A stretch of 35,011 nucleotides of DNA. Origin: Calditrichota bacterium. GTDB taxonomy: Bacteria; Calditrichota; Calditrichia; RBG-13-44-9; J042. Each line of letters begins with the position of its first letter. Positions within the stretch are counted from its first letter, which is position 1. The notes under the pieces are model-generated. The model had not been told where the DNA came from, ran no database searches, and saw nothing but the letters and a program-made list of their open reading frames with translations. Position numbers and translations under genes: made by a program. Location of the stretch: NCBI GenBank assembly GCA_013150955.1, contig JAADJD010000044.1, positions 1 through 35,011 of the forward strand, read 5' to 3'. Below are positions 24,798-33,949 of the stretch, piece by piece.

Positions 24798-26456
24798 ATG
24801 AAGAAAATGGGTTATCTTTTGTTGACATTCTGGATGGGGGTGATGCTTATAAGCTGTGGAACATCGCGAACCTGGACGGATGAAGAAGCGCGGGAAATTG
24901 AATACCGCATGAAAAAGTACGTGATTACGCCCATGACCTACGATTTGAGCCACTATTCCCCACGGGAGAAGGAGCTGCTCAAAACGCTGATTGAGGTGGG
25001 GAAGCTGGCCGATGAGATTTTCTGGCGACAAACCTACTACGACAACATTCGCCTGCGGGAAGAGATTGTCCGCACCCGCAGCGAGGAGGATCCTGTCCGA
25101 CGCTTCTTCTTTTTGCAGGCCGGGCCGTATGATCGCCTGGCTCACAACGAGCCCTTTCTGGACGTTCCCCCAAAGCCGCCCACAGCGGGGTTCTATCCCC
25201 CGGATCTTACCAAAGAAGAATTCGAACGCTGGATTGAAACCCATCCCCAGGACAGGGAAGCCTTTCTCAGCCCGTACACAGTGATTCAACGGGATGGCGA
25301 TCGATTGATCGCGGTGCCCTACCACAAGGTGTATCGGGAGTGGGTTCGTCCCATGGCCGATAAGTTGCGCCGGGCAGCGGAATTGACCGAAAATGCCAGC
25401 TTTCGTAAATATTTACTGACCAAGGCGGAGGCCATCCTGACGGATCGCTATTTCGAGACCGATGTGGCCTGGATTGATGTAAAGGATTCGAAATTCGACA
25501 TGGTGATTGGCCCCTTTGAAGTGTATGAAGATGAATTGAATAATCTGAAGGCTGCTTACGAAGCGAGTGTGGAGATTGTGGATCAGGAGGAAAGCCGCAA
25601 ACTGGACGTCTACACGCGGCATCTGCAGGCCCTGGAGCAGTACCTGCCCTACCCGGAAAAATATAAGAATAAGAATGCCCGATTAACTTCTGCCTTTGTC
25701 ATCGTACGGGATATTTATCGCGGTGGGGACATTCGGGTGGGCTATCAGCCGGTGGCCGCCAATTTGCCGAACGATCCCGAAGTCCACTCCCGGAAAGGTT
25801 CCAAAAAAACTTTCTGGAAGAATGTGCTGGAGGCCCGGGTGAATCAGATCATTTTGCCCATCGGGGAACGATTGATTGCGCCGGGTCAGTTGCCGTATCT
25901 GACCGGACAGGGTTTCTTTGACTTTGTGCTAATGCACGAAATTGCCCATGGATTGGGGCCGCGCTACGTCCACGGCACCCGAACTCCCGTAAATGTCGCC
26001 CTGAGGGAATTGTATTCCTGGATTGAAGAAAATAAAGCCGATCTGGTGGGACTGCACAGCCTGCGTTATTTCCGGGAAAAAGGAATACTGGATGCAGAAA
26101 TGAAAGCCCAGCATCTGGTAAGTTTCCTGGGCAGCATTTTCCGCACCATCCGCTTTGGGATCGGTGAAGCCCATGGGAAGGCAGCCATGGTAACCCTGAA
26201 CTTTTTCCTGGAGAAAGGAGCCATCCGGTACAACAACCATGAAGGGCGCTACGCCATCAATTTCGATGAAATCGATGAAGCCATCACCGAATTAACCCAC
26301 ATCTTGCTTATGATCGAGGCCGAAGGCGATTACGAGCGGGCAAAGGAACTGGAACGCCGCTACGCCAGTATGCCACCTTTTGTGAAAGAATCGCTGCAGC
26401 GGTTGTCGGATTTGCCCATCGATTTAATTCCCGATTATCGGATCAAGTGGGAGTAA
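24798..26456 (+). CDS. Dipeptidyl peptidase III-like zinc lipoprotein (M49)
   Basis: This 552-aa zinc exopeptidase of the M49 type should remove dipeptides from peptide N-termini. The N-terminus MKKMGYLLLTFWMGVMLISC is a lipoprotein signal with Cys20 as the lipidation site, so the enzyme is probably membrane-tethered outside the cytoplasm. The zinc motif is H380-E-I-A-H384 followed by G, with the third ligand in E410-E-N-K-A-D415 (Glu411). Most M49 enzymes have a six-residue HEXXGH; a five-residue HEXXH is known from the smaller Caldithrix abyssi enzyme, which this matches in motif, position and size. I chose the ATG at 24798 because AGGAGGT lies 7 bases upstream. No partner peptidase is adjacent. 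Confidence 0.85.
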   Translation: MKKMGYLLLTFWMGVMLISCGTSRTWTDEEAREIEYRMKKYVITPMTYDLSHYSPREKELLKTLIEVGKLADEIFWRQTYYDNIRLREEIVRTRSEEDPVRRFFFLQAGPYDRLAHNEPFLDVPPKPPTAGFYPPDLTKEEFERWIETHPQDREAFLSPYTVIQRDGDRLIAVPYHKVYREWVRPMADKLRRAAELTENASFRKYLLTKAEAILTDRYFETDVAWIDVKDSKFDMVIGPFEVYEDELNNLKAAYEASVEIVDQEESRKLDVYTRHLQALEQYLPYPEKYKNKNARLTSAFVIVRDIYRGGDIRVGYQPVAANLPNDPEVHSRKGSKKTFWKNVLEARVNQIILPIGERLIAPGQLPYLTGQGFFDFVLMHEIAHGLGPRYVHGTRTPVNVALRELYSWIEENKADLVGLHSLRYFREKGILDAEMKAQHLVSFLGSIFRTIRFGIGEAHGKAAMVTLNFFLEKGAIRYNNHEGRYAINFDEIDEAITELTHILLMIEAEGDYERAKELERRYASMPPFVKESLQRLSDLPIDLIPDYRIKWE

Positions 26457-26475
26457 GCCTGAATTATACTTTAAA

Positions 26476-26638
26476 CCCAAATATTGCGTTAAACCGCGAA
26501 TCACGCGAATGAGTCCAAAAAATATCCACAAAATCACGAATAAACTCCGAAAGAAATTTTCATGCAGATATATTCAAAACGCATTTTATTTTTGTTCGTG
26601 TTAATGGGTGTTATTCGTAGGCAAATACAAAATCTGGG
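26476..26638 (-). mobile_element. Element E copy 8
   Basis: A 163-bp copy (CCCAAATATTGCGTTAAACC to ATACAAAATCTGGG) is flanked by perfect TTAAA direct repeats at 26471-26475 and 26639-26643. It fills nearly the whole gap between two genes, starting 20 bases after one stop and ending 25 bases before the next ATG. Confidence 0.9.
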
Positions 26639-26662
26639 TTAAAAACAGGGGAGGGATTGGCC

Positions 26663-27529
26663 ATGCTTGGATTCATCGGTACGGGATTAATGGGATTCCC
26701 CATGGCTCGGCGGTTGTTGCAGGCCGGGCATGATCTGATCGTTTACAATCGAACCCGGGAAAAAGCGCTGCCACTTGGGGAGCAGGGGGCAAAATTAGCC
26801 GATGCCCCGGATGAAGTGTTCCGTCGGGCGGATGTGGTGTTTCTGATGTTGACCGATGCTCCGGCCACCCGGGAGGCACTCCAGTCCGTTTCCCGGACGG
26901 AACGGTCCCGGAAAACCCTGATCCAGATGGCAACCATTTTACCGACAGAAAGTCAGGAGTTTTCTCGCTGGATGGAAGAGGCGGGCGGAACCTACCTGGA
27001 AGCACCCGTGCTGGGCAGTACCCCGGAAGCACGGGATGGGAAATTGATCGTCATGGTCGGCGGATCCCGGGCGGTGTTTCAGCAGGTTCAGCCGTTGCTT
27101 CAACATTTTGGTCCCGATCCAGTGTACCTGGGAGAGGTGGGAAAAGCCACGGCGGCTAAACTGGCACTTAACCAGCTGATTGCTTCCCTGATCACCGCGT
27201 TTTCGGTAAGCCTGGGCATGGTTCAGGCGCATGGCGTGGAGGTGCAGGCGTTTATGGACATTCTCCGGCGCAGCGCCCTGTATGCCCCCATGTTCGATAA
27301 GAAGCTGGAGCGGTTATTAACGCGCCATTTTGATCAGCCCAACTTTCCGGTCAAACATCTGCTAAAGGATGTCAATTTGATCACCACCGCTGCAAAGCAG
27401 GCTGGGGTGAACAGCCGCGTGCTGGAAAGCATCCGACAATTGTTGACGCGGGCCATGGATAAGGGGTTACAGGATCAGGATTACTCGGCCATTTTTCAGG
27501 TCATTTACCCGGGTGAAGCGCAAGATTAA
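26663..27529 (+). CDS. Beta-hydroxyacid dehydrogenase, glyoxylate/succinic semialdehyde reductase-like
   Basis: This NAD(P)-dependent 288-aa dehydrogenase belongs to the 3-hydroxyisobutyrate/6-phosphogluconate superfamily. The N-terminal Rossmann motif is GFIGTGLMGFPMARRL. The substrate-binding stretch LEAPVLGSTPEARDGKLIVM near residue 115 resembles glyoxylate/succinic semialdehyde reductases more than 3-hydroxyisobutyrate dehydrogenases (which have D-A-P-V-S-G-G). The catalytic Lys lies in GKATAAKLALNQL. The substrate is inferred. I chose the ATG at 26663 with GGGAGGG 7 bases upstream; a TTG two codons earlier overlaps that site. The stop codon TAA is part of the 5-bp repeat flanking element E copy 9, so the element landed exactly at the gene's end. 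Confidence 0.88.
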   Translation: MLGFIGTGLMGFPMARRLLQAGHDLIVYNRTREKALPLGEQGAKLADAPDEVFRRADVVFLMLTDAPATREALQSVSRTERSRKTLIQMATILPTESQEFSRWMEEAGGTYLEAPVLGSTPEARDGKLIVMVGGSRAVFQQVQPLLQHFGPDPVYLGEVGKATAAKLALNQLIASLITAFSVSLGMVQAHGVEVQAFMDILRRSALYAPMFDKKLERLLTRHFDQPNFPVKHLLKDVNLITTAAKQAGVNSRVLESIRQLLTRAMDKGLQDQDYSAIFQVIYPGEAQD

Positions 27530-27696
27530 CCCGGATTATGCAATAGCCTACGAATTACACGAATTCACACCAATAAAACCAATAAAATACATTGGATTGT
27601 TTCTGGATGAAAATGTGTTCCAGGGGTTATTCGCGATTTTGAAGGATATTTTTTGGGTTTTATTCGAGTGATTCGCGGTTGAATACATTATCTGGG
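27530..27696 (+). mobile_element. Element E copy 9, abutting a stop codon
   Basis: A 167-bp copy in plus orientation runs CCCGGATTATGCAATAGCC to ACATTATCTGGG. Flanks are ATTAA (27525-27529, containing the upstream gene's TAA stop) and ACTAA (4/5). Confidence 0.85.
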
Positions 27697-27806
27697 ACTA
27701 ACCAGATTGGCGCAGGGGAATGCCTGATCGTCTGGGATCGTTTCATCCCTTTATGGCCGCTTCCTGAACTTTCCGGTGGGTGTTTCCTTGAAAACGAAAC
27801 CTTTCG

Positions 27807-27835
27807 TTGTTTTTGGCCACCCCACGGCATAAATT
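27807..27835 (+). promoter_or_regulatory. Possible promoter of the YceI gene
   Basis: TTGTTT (27807-27812) and TAAATT (27830-27835) are 17 bases apart, ending 43 bases before the YceI ATG. By eye only. Confidence 0.35.
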
Positions 27836-27878
27836 TTACACGTTTAAAAATTTCAACAACATAAAACAGGAGGTGGCT

Positions 27879-28490
27879 ATGAAGCGCTTGCATCGCATTA
27901 TCATAGGGTTGATGGTTGGTGCGTTGCTATTGACAGGCCGGCTTCAGGCCCAGGAAAAATTTGTCATCGATCCCTCGCACACGTATATCGGATTCAGCGT
28001 GACCCACATGGTGATTACCAAGGTGCATGGCAAGTTCGATGAATACGAAGCGGTGTTTTATCTGGATCGCGAAAACATCACCAACAGCCGGGCCGAGGCG
28101 CGCATCAAAGTGGCCAGTATCAATACCGAAAATCAAAAACGAGACGATCACCTTCGCAGTAAGGACTTTTTTGATGCGGAGACGTATCCTGAAATTACTT
28201 TTAAGACCACCCGCATCGAAAAAACCGACGAAGGTTACGTGGCAGTGGGACAGTTGACCATCAAAGGGATCACCCGGGAAATCCGCCTGCCATTTGTGCT
28301 GAATGGCCCCATTACCGATCCCTGGGGAAATGAACGGTTTGGGATTGAAGCGGAGGCCAAAATCAATCGCCAGGATTTTGGCATTAAATGGAACAAAACC
28401 ATGGACAATGGTGGACTGGTGGTGGGCAACACGGTTACTCTTCGGATTAACGCAGAATTCATCAAGGCAAAAGAGACTACCAGTCGATAG
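27879..28490 (+). CDS. YceI-family periplasmic lipid-binding protein
   Basis: This 203-aa secreted lipocalin-like protein of the YceI family binds polyisoprenoid or similar lipids in a beta-barrel. A signal peptide (MKRLHRIIIGLMVGALLLTG then RLQAQ) precedes the mature domain starting near EKFVIDPSHTYIGFSVTHM. Further family landmarks are HLRSKDFFDAETYPEITFKT, GQLTIKGITREIRLPF and NRQDFGIKWN. I chose the ATG at 27879 because CAGGAGGTGG lies 6 bases upstream; the open frame from 27807 has no signal. The gene is followed by a strong terminator and is monocistronic. Homologs are often induced by base or oxidative stress. Confidence 0.93.
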   Translation: MKRLHRIIIGLMVGALLLTGRLQAQEKFVIDPSHTYIGFSVTHMVITKVHGKFDEYEAVFYLDRENITNSRAEARIKVASINTENQKRDDHLRSKDFFDAETYPEITFKTTRIEKTDEGYVAVGQLTIKGITREIRLPFVLNGPITDPWGNERFGIEAEAKINRQDFGIKWNKTMDNGGLVVGNTVTLRINAEFIKAKETTSR

Positions 28491-28500
28491 TTCCCTTTCC

Positions 28501-28524
28501 GGCGGGCCGCAGCCCGCCTTTTTT
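28501..28524 (+). terminator. Terminator of the YceI gene
   Basis: A 7-bp all-G/C stem (GGCGGGC/GCCCGCC) with CGCA loop is followed by TTTTTT, 11 bases after the stop. Confidence 0.92.
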
Positions 28525-28538
28525 ATTTCCCCATTAAA

Positions 28539-28750
28539 CCCGGATTATGCATAAGACCACGAATGACACGAACGAACATAAATAAACCCAGATTTGCATT
28601 CGCCTACGAATGACACGAATCAACGCGAACAAAAATAATAAAAACCGTTTGATTATATCCGGATAGAAATGTGTTCCGGGATTTAATCGCCATTTTGTTG
28701 ATATTTTTAGGATTCATTCATGGGATTCGCGGTTGAATGTATACTTTGGG
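28539..28750 (+). mobile_element. Element E copy 10 with duplicated left end
   Basis: A full-length copy lies at 28587-28750 (CCCAGATTTGCATTCGCC to TATACTTTGGG). In front of it is a 48-bp extra left end (28539-28586, CCCGGATTATGCATAAGACC) in the same orientation. ATTAA flanks the compound unit on both sides (28533-28537, one base before the first CCC, and 28751-28755). This suggests one element inserted into or recombined with another. Confidence 0.8.
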
Positions 28751-28755
28751 ATTAA

Positions 28756-29029
28756 GTGGACAATCGTTTCAGTTCCGAATTGGCTGCGATTGGAACCCTG
28801 TGGAAAATAAAAAAGCCTTGATTTTTTTCTGCGGTTATGTAATTTCATTAAAGACTTGACGTGGTCCGGGGCGGTGAAACGGGATTGGGAGCGATAAGTC
28901 AGGAGTTGCGAATAGTGCGTATATTTCTCTTCAACACAACGGATCTCACGCATCCGTTTCTTTCCCACAATCTATCCATACCCCATCCAACGGATTTTTC
29001 CAACAGTCAAAACAGAAGGAGGTAGAGCC
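28756..29029. other. Leader region of sdhCAB
   Basis: This is the gap between element E copy 10 and sdhC. No repeat copy, gene or clear promoter is seen. An AAGGAGGT ribosome site at 29016-29023 is the only firm signal. Confidence 0.5.
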
Positions 29030-29716
29030 ATTAATACCTTGAGTCAATTTATTCGGTCCAGTGTGGGAAAAAAGGTGATCATGGCGCTCGCCGGACTCTT
29101 CTGGATCCTTTTCCTGATCATTCACCTGTTGGGTAACTTAACCATTCTGACTGGCAATCCAGCAACGTTAAACCTCTACTCCCACAAATTGCTCAGTACC
29201 GGGCCGTTGTTATATTTCCTGGAAGCGTTATTGGTGATAGCCCTGGTCTTACATATGATTTATGGTGTCACCGTGTTCCTGGACAAGCGCCGGGCCCGAC
29301 CTCAGAAATACGAACGGCTACGCAGCAAGGGAGCGCCCAGCAAGGAGAATATCTCTTCACTGACCATGATTTACAGCGGCGTTTTGTTATTCGTTTTCCT
29401 GGTGGTTCATCTGCTCAATTTTAAATATGGGAAGGTGTACACCGTGGAATACGATGGTGTGGTGGTGCGAGACCTGTATCGATTGGTTGTGGAAACATTC
29501 CACCAGCCGCTGTATGTGGTGTTTTATGTGGTCATCATGATTCTACTGTTTTCACATCTGCGACACGGGTTCTGGAGTGCGTTTCAATCGCTGGGATTGG
29601 CGCATCCACGGTATACCCCCATTATTTATGCCATTGGCATTCTGTTGGCCATTGTTCTGGCGGTGGGGTACATTTTGTTACCCATTTATGTGTACTTTTT
29701 TGTACCGCTGCCCTGA
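29030..29716 (+). CDS. sdhC: Succinate dehydrogenase/fumarate reductase cytochrome b subunit (type B)
   Basis: This is the single membrane anchor of a type-B complex II, binding two b hemes and exchanging electrons with menaquinone. It has about 228 aa and five hydrophobic helices. Candidate heme ligands are the His residues in IIHLLGNL, VLHMIYG, VVHLLNF and SHLRHGFW. The family opening FIRSSVGKKVIMALAGL is clear. The start is unusual. The AAGGAGGT site is followed after 6 bases by ATT (29030), then in frame by TTG (29039, 15 bases away), and no ATG or GTG is suitably placed. I list the ATT position; TTG gives a protein shorter by three residues. sdhA follows after 64 bases and no sdhD exists, as expected for type B. 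Confidence 0.88.
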   Translation: MNTLSQFIRSSVGKKVIMALAGLFWILFLIIHLLGNLTILTGNPATLNLYSHKLLSTGPLLYFLEALLVIALVLHMIYGVTVFLDKRRARPQKYERLRSKGAPSKENISSLTMIYSGVLLFVFLVVHLLNFKYGKVYTVEYDGVVVRDLYRLVVETFHQPLYVVFYVVIMILLFSHLRHGFWSAFQSLGLAHPRYTPIIYAIGILLAIVLAVGYILLPIYVYFFVPLP

Positions 29717-29780
29717 AATCCAGTCAGGGCTGGCAAAAGGTGAAACCTTCGAATAACTATTTTTAGAGATGAGGTGACCT

Positions 29781-31730
29781 ATGGCTTTCAGTGTGGATAA
29801 AATTAAAGAAGCCCAAACTTTAGACGGACGATTACCGGATGGTCCAATCGAACAAAAATGGGATCGCCGGAAGAATGAGCTGAAGGTGGTGAGTCCCGCT
29901 AACAAGCGGAAATACACGATTCTGGTGGTGGGTACGGGATTGGCCGGTGCCTCTGCCGCGGCAGCACTGGGTGAATTGGGGTACAATGTCAAGAGCTTTT
30001 GCATTCAGGATTCGCCTCGAAGGGCACACAGCATTGCCGCCCAGGGAGGAATCAACGCGGCAAAAAATTATCAAAACGATAACGACAGCATCTTTCGCCT
30101 GTTTTATGATACCATCAAGGGGGGCGATTTTCGGGCGCGCGAGCCCAATGTGTATCGCCTGGCACAGCTCAGCCTGGATATTATCGATCATGCGGTTGCC
30201 CAGGGTGTTCCGTTTGCCCGGGAGTACGGTGGATTGCTGGCCAATCGCTCCTTTGGCGGGGTGCTGGTTTCGCGAACTTTTTACGCCCGGGGACAAACCG
30301 GTCAGCAATTGCTGCTGGGGGCATACGGTGCTTTGATGCGCCAGGTGGACCTGGGTCAGGTGGAAATCTTCCCCCGACGCGAAATGCTGGACTTGATCCT
30401 GATCGATGGCAAGGCCCGTGGCATCGTGGTGCGCAATCTGGTCACCGGGGCCATCGAATCGTACGTGGGCGATGCGGTTATCCTGGCAACAGGCGGATAC
30501 TCCAACGTGTATTTCCTATCCACCAATGCGAAGAACTCCAATGCCACTGCCATCTGGCGGGCTTATAAACGCGGTGCTTATTTTGCCAATCCCTGCTTTA
30601 CCCAGATTCATCCCACCTGTATTCCCCAGAGCGGCGATTATCAATCCAAGCTTACACTGATGAGTGAAAGTTTGCGTAACGATGGAAGAGTGTGGGTGCC
30701 CAGGAAGAAAGGGGACAAACGCCATCCCAACGAGATTCCGGAAGAAGAACGCGATTATTACCTGGAACGGAAATATCCCTCGTACGGGAATCTGGTGCCC
30801 CGGGATGTGGCCTCCCGCAATGCCAAAATGGTGTGTGATGAAGGGCGCGGCGTAGGGGAGTACGGACGGGCGGTGTATCTGGATTTTGCCGATGCCATCC
30901 GCAGGCGGGGTATCGATTATATCCGCGATAAGTACGGTAACCTGTTCGAGATGTACGAGAAGATCACCGGGGAAAATCCCTATGAAGTGCCCATGCGGAT
31001 TTATCCCGCTCCTCACTACACCATGGGCGGATTGTGGGTGGACTACAATCTGATGAGTAACATTCCCGGATTGTTTGTGCTTGGGGAGGCGAATTTTTCG
31101 GATCACGGGGCGAATCGTCTGGGTGCCAGCGCGTTAATGCAGGGACTGGCCGATGGCTATTTCGTCATCCCCTATACGCTGGGCGATTATCTGGCCAGTG
31201 TGGATCTGCCGGCGGTTTCCACAGAGGAAAAAGAATTTAAAGAGAGCCAGAAGGCCATCGAAGAACAGGTGAAACGATTGCTTTCCGTTAAAGGAAACAA
31301 AACGGTTCTGGAGTTTCATCGGGAACTGGGGCAGTTGTTGTGGGACGAAGTGGGAATGTCCCGAAATGAAAAGGGACTGAAAATGGTGCTGGAGCGGATC
31401 CCGGAAATGAAAAAAGAGTTTTGGAAGCAGGTGAACGTGCCGGGTAGTGATAAAGATTTGAATAAATCGCTGGAATTTGCCGGTCGGTTGATCGATTACT
31501 TTGAACTGGGCGAATTAATGGCCCTGGATGCCCTGCATCGCAACGAAAGCTGTGGCGGTCATTTCCGGGAGGAATATCAAACACCCGAAGGCGAAGCCTT
31601 GCGCGACGATGAACATTTCAGTTATGTGGCGGCCTGGGAATATCCCGGAGATGACGAGACCACGCCCATCTTGCACAAAGAACCGCTAACATTTGAGTAT
31701 GTGAAACCAACCCAGCGAAGCTATAAGTAA
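29781..31730 (+). CDS. sdhA: Succinate dehydrogenase/fumarate reductase flavoprotein
   Basis: This is the catalytic FAD subunit interconverting succinate and fumarate on the cytoplasmic face. The 649-aa product starts with a 45-residue extension, then the dinucleotide motif [20 protein letters not shown]. The covalent-FAD His83 lies in [15 protein letters not shown]. Active-site stretches [31 protein letters not shown] and the [13 protein letters not shown] loop are present. Sequence style is of the type-B group, in which direction in the cell cannot be told from sequence. GATGAGGTGACCT precedes the ATG. sdhB follows after 13 bases. Confidence 0.95.
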   Translation: MAFSVDKIKEAQTLDGRLPDGPIEQKWDRRKNELKVVSPANKRKYTILVVGTGLAGASAAAALGELGYNVKSFCIQDSPRRAHSIAAQGGINAAKNYQNDNDSIFRLFYDTIKGGDFRAREPNVYRLAQLSLDIIDHAVAQGVPFAREYGGLLANRSFGGVLVSRTFYARGQTGQQLLLGAYGALMRQVDLGQVEIFPRREMLDLILIDGKARGIVVRNLVTGAIESYVGDAVILATGGYSNVYFLSTNAKNSNATAIWRAYKRGAYFANPCFTQIHPTCIPQSGDYQSKLTLMSESLRNDGRVWVPRKKGDKRHPNEIPEEERDYYLERKYPSYGNLVPRDVASRNAKMVCDEGRGVGEYGRAVYLDFADAIRRRGIDYIRDKYGNLFEMYEKITGENPYEVPMRIYPAPHYTMGGLWVDYNLMSNIPGLFVLGEANFSDHGANRLGASALMQGLADGYFVIPYTLGDYLASVDLPAVSTEEKEFKESQKAIEEQVKRLLSVKGNKTVLEFHRELGQLLWDEVGMSRNEKGLKMVLERIPEMKKEFWKQVNVPGSDKDLNKSLEFAGRLIDYFELGELMALDALHRNESCGGHFREEYQTPEGEALRDDEHFSYVAAWEYPGDDETTPILHKEPLTFEYVKPTQRSYK

Positions 31731-31743
31731 GGAGTTCGTCTCG

Positions 31744-32493
31744 ATGAAAAAATTGAATTTGACCTTACGAATCTGGCGTCAGCGGAATGCCAACAGCCCA
31801 GGGAAGTTCGAGACCTATCAGGTACGTGATATATCACCGGAGATGTCGTTCCTGGAAATGCTGGATGTGCTGAATGAAGAATTGACTAAAAAGGGCGAAG
31901 AACCCATTGAATTTGATAACGATTGTCGCGAGGGGATTTGTGGGATGTGCAGTCTGGTTATCAATGGCATTCCGCACGGGAAACTGCATCGTACGGCAAC
32001 CTGTCAGCTTCACATGCGGCATTTTAAAGATGGAGAAACAATTACCATTGAGCCGTTTCGGGCAAAGGCCTTTCCGGTGATCAAAGATCTGGTGGTGGAT
32101 CGCAGCGCGTTCGATCGGATTATTGCAAAGGGTGGGTACATATCGGTAAACACCGGCAGCGCACCGGATGCCAATGCCATTCCGGTGCCCAAGGAGGCGG
32201 CCGATGCAGCCATGGATGCCGCCGAATGCATTGGATGCGGTGCCTGTGTGGCCGCCTGTCCCAATGCATCGGCATCATTGTTTGTGGCGGCCAAGGTTTC
32301 TCAATATACCTTCCTCCCTCAGGGACAACCCGAACGCAAACGGCGGGTATTACGCATGGTGGAGCAGATGGATCGGGAAGGCTTTGGGAATTGCTCCAAC
32401 CATGGCGAATGCGAAGCCGTCTGTCCCAAAGGCATTTCCATTATGAACATCGCTCGCATGCGACGGGAATACATTAAGGCCAGTTTTTCCTGA
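31744..32493 (+). CDS. sdhB: Succinate dehydrogenase/fumarate reductase iron-sulfur subunit
   Basis: This subunit passes electrons from FAD to the membrane anchor through three clusters. The 249-aa product has the [2Fe-2S] cysteines in [12 protein letters not shown] with a later Cys in RTATCQLHM. The [4Fe-4S] motif is [12 protein letters not shown], and the second group [15 protein letters not shown] serves the [3Fe-4S] and remaining ligands. The spacing is of the Bacteroidota/Epsilon type-B kind. The start has AAGGAGTTCGTCTCG upstream. It is the last gene of sdhCAB, and a terminator follows. Confidence 0.95.
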   Translation: MKKLNLTLRIWRQRNANSPGKFETYQVRDISPEMSFLEMLDVLNEELTKKGEEPIEFDNDCREGICGMCSLVINGIPHGKLHRTATCQLHMRHFKDGETITIEPFRAKAFPVIKDLVVDRSAFDRIIAKGGYISVNTGSAPDANAIPVPKEAADAAMDAAECIGCGACVAACPNASASLFVAAKVSQYTFLPQGQPERKRRVLRMVEQMDREGFGNCSNHGECEAVCPKGISIMNIARMRREYIKASFS

Positions 32494-32524
32494 TCGAAAT
32501 CGAGAAGGCTCCTGATCGCAAAAA

Positions 32525-32567
32525 CCCCGTCATGGGAAAAGAGGATTTTCTCCTGGCGGGGTTTTTT
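32525..32567 (+). terminator. Terminator of sdhCAB
   Basis: An outer stem CCCCGTCA/TGGCGGGG (one G-T pair) closes an A/T-rich inner hairpin, followed by TTTTTT, about 30 bases after the sdhB stop. Confidence 0.88.
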
Positions 32568-32593
32568 CTTTTCTCCTCAAATTCCCATCTGAT

Positions 32594-32965
32594 CCCGGAT
32601 GATGCACTGGCCCACGAATGACACGAGTGAACACGAACAAAACGAATAAACCCGGATTATGCATTAGACCACAAATTGTACGAATTAACACAAATAAAAA
32701 TAATCAGATACATCAGATCTGAATGAAATTTGTTTCGGGGTATATTCGCGATTTTGTGGATATGGTTTGGTTTCATTCGCGTGATTCGCGGTTTAATGTA
32801 TTAATAAAATGCGTTGGATTATATCTGGATGAAAATGTGTTTCAAGGTCTATTCGCAATTTTGTGAGTATATTTTAGATTCATTTGCTTGATTGGTGATT
32901 TATTACATCATTTGGGTTAATATCTTTTGATTCATTCGTGTGATTCGTGGTTTCGAACGTCATAT
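32594..32965 (+). mobile_element. Element E concatemer (copy 11 and partial ends)
   Basis: At least four pieces lie in a row. There is a partial left end at 32594-32650, then a left end and core from 32651. A degraded right end follows near 32790-32806, joined to a second core (CTGGATGAAAATGTGTTTC) that reaches GGG at 32914-32916. A further right-end fragment (CATTCGTGTGATTCGTGG) follows at about 32932-32950. All are in plus orientation. Such head-to-tail fragments suggest nested insertions followed by decay or recombination between copies. Confidence 0.75.
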
Positions 32966-32983
32966 GCACTTAACCGACTGGTC

Positions 32984-33160
32984 ATGTGGAGTGCCTGTCT
33001 CGGGTTTGTTGGCTATTTGATTGGCAAAGCGGCTGATCCCTGGCAGATCGTTTACGTGGCTCCCGGAGCGGCTATCTATCACCCGTATCATGGTATTTTT
33101 GATATCGGTGAGTGGATTGGTAAGTATCCAGGGGATGTGAAAAAGTTTATGGGAGATTAA
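32984..33160 (+). pseudogene. Unrecognised 58-codon ORF, probably a 5'-truncated gene
   Basis: The open frame MWSACLGFVGYLIGKAADPW to GEWIGKYPGDVKKFMGD has a gene-like composition with one hydrophobic segment and a Tyr/Pro/His-rich middle. It has no ribosome site. Immediately upstream the frame runs back into element E fragments, so an original 5' end may have been overwritten. I do not recognise the family. Confidence 0.3.
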
Positions 33161-33163
33161 GTA

Positions 33164-33190
33164 CATCCCCCGGCCAGAAACCGGGGGATG
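33164..33190. terminator. Strong hairpin between converging genes
   Basis: A 10-bp perfect stem (CATCCCCCGG/CCGGGGGATG) with a 7-base loop lies between the two facing genes, 5 bases beyond the peroxiredoxin stop. No T-run follows on either strand, so it may protect mRNA ends rather than terminate. Confidence 0.55.
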
Positions 33191-33195
33191 ACCAA

Positions 33196-33798
33196 TTATT
33201 CGGCAAGGGCCTCGTACACGTGGCCAACCAGCTCCTCGGAAGGTTTCAGGGTTTTCTTGCCGGGTTCCCATTTTGCGGGACAGGCCTCGTCGGGATGATC
33301 GGCCAGGTAGACGTTTGCCTTCATTTTACGCAATAATTCGGCGGCATTCCGTCCAACATTGTAAAAATTGATTTCCGCGCTCACCAGAATGCCTTCCGGG
33401 TTGATAATGAACGTGCCTCGTAGTGCCAGGCCGGTGGCTTCGTCGTAAACGCCGAACAATCGGGACACTTTGCCCAGTGGATCGGCACCCATGGGGAAGG
33501 TTACTTTTTCCAGCAATTTTTCGTCCTGTTTCCAGGCCAGGTGGACAAATTTGGTATCGGTGGAAACGGAAACCACTTCGGCACCAAGGGATTTCAGCTC
33601 GTCGTAAACGTCGGCCAGGTCGGCCAGTTCGGTGGGGCAAACAAAGGTAAAGTCCGCAGGATAAAAGAACAGGATCGTCCACTTGCCGGCTTTGCGGGCC
33701 TTTTCCAAAGAAAATTCGCCAAACTTTCCCGTTGCCGGCTCGTAGGTTTCCAGCTCAAAATCCGGAACCTTTTGACCAATGAGAATTACCTCTGCCAT
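33196..33798 (-). CDS. 2-Cys peroxiredoxin (AhpC-type)
   Basis: This 200-aa cytoplasmic peroxidase reduces hydrogen peroxide and organic peroxides. The peroxidatic Cys is in DFTFVCPTE near residue 51. The resolving Cys is in DEACPAKW near residue 171. LRGTFIINPEGI and the active-site Arg region are typical. A short linker (ETYEPATGKFGEF) replaces the usual N-terminal strand spacing. AAGGAGGATGGACA lies upstream of the ATG. It is monocistronic. No AhpF or thioredoxin reductase is beside it, so its reductant is encoded elsewhere. I saw no convincing PerR or OxyR site in the A/T-rich upstream region. Confidence 0.94.
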   Translation of the reverse strand: MAEVILIGQKVPDFELETYEPATGKFGEFSLEKARKAGKWTILFFYPADFTFVCPTELADLADVYDELKSLGAEVVSVSTDTKFVHLAWKQDEKLLEKVTFPMGADPLGKVSRLFGVYDEATGLALRGTFIINPEGILVSAEINFYNVGRNAAELLRKMKANVYLADHPDEACPAKWEPGKKTLKPSEELVGHVYEALAE

Positions 33799-33949
33799 TG
33801 TCCATCCTCCTTGCGTTTTGGTTTTCCCTTCTCAGCGCGAAGAAATTAAAAAGAAACCCCACCGGTTGTCCAGCAAAGAATTATTTTTTTGGAATATTTC
33901 TTTTTTAAGAATAATTATTGTTTTTGCAAATTAATAAATTCCCGCCGTG

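Noticed and set aside
33799-33949. PerR or OxyR site upstream of the peroxiredoxin
   Set aside because: The A/T-rich palindromes there do not match a known operator well enough.
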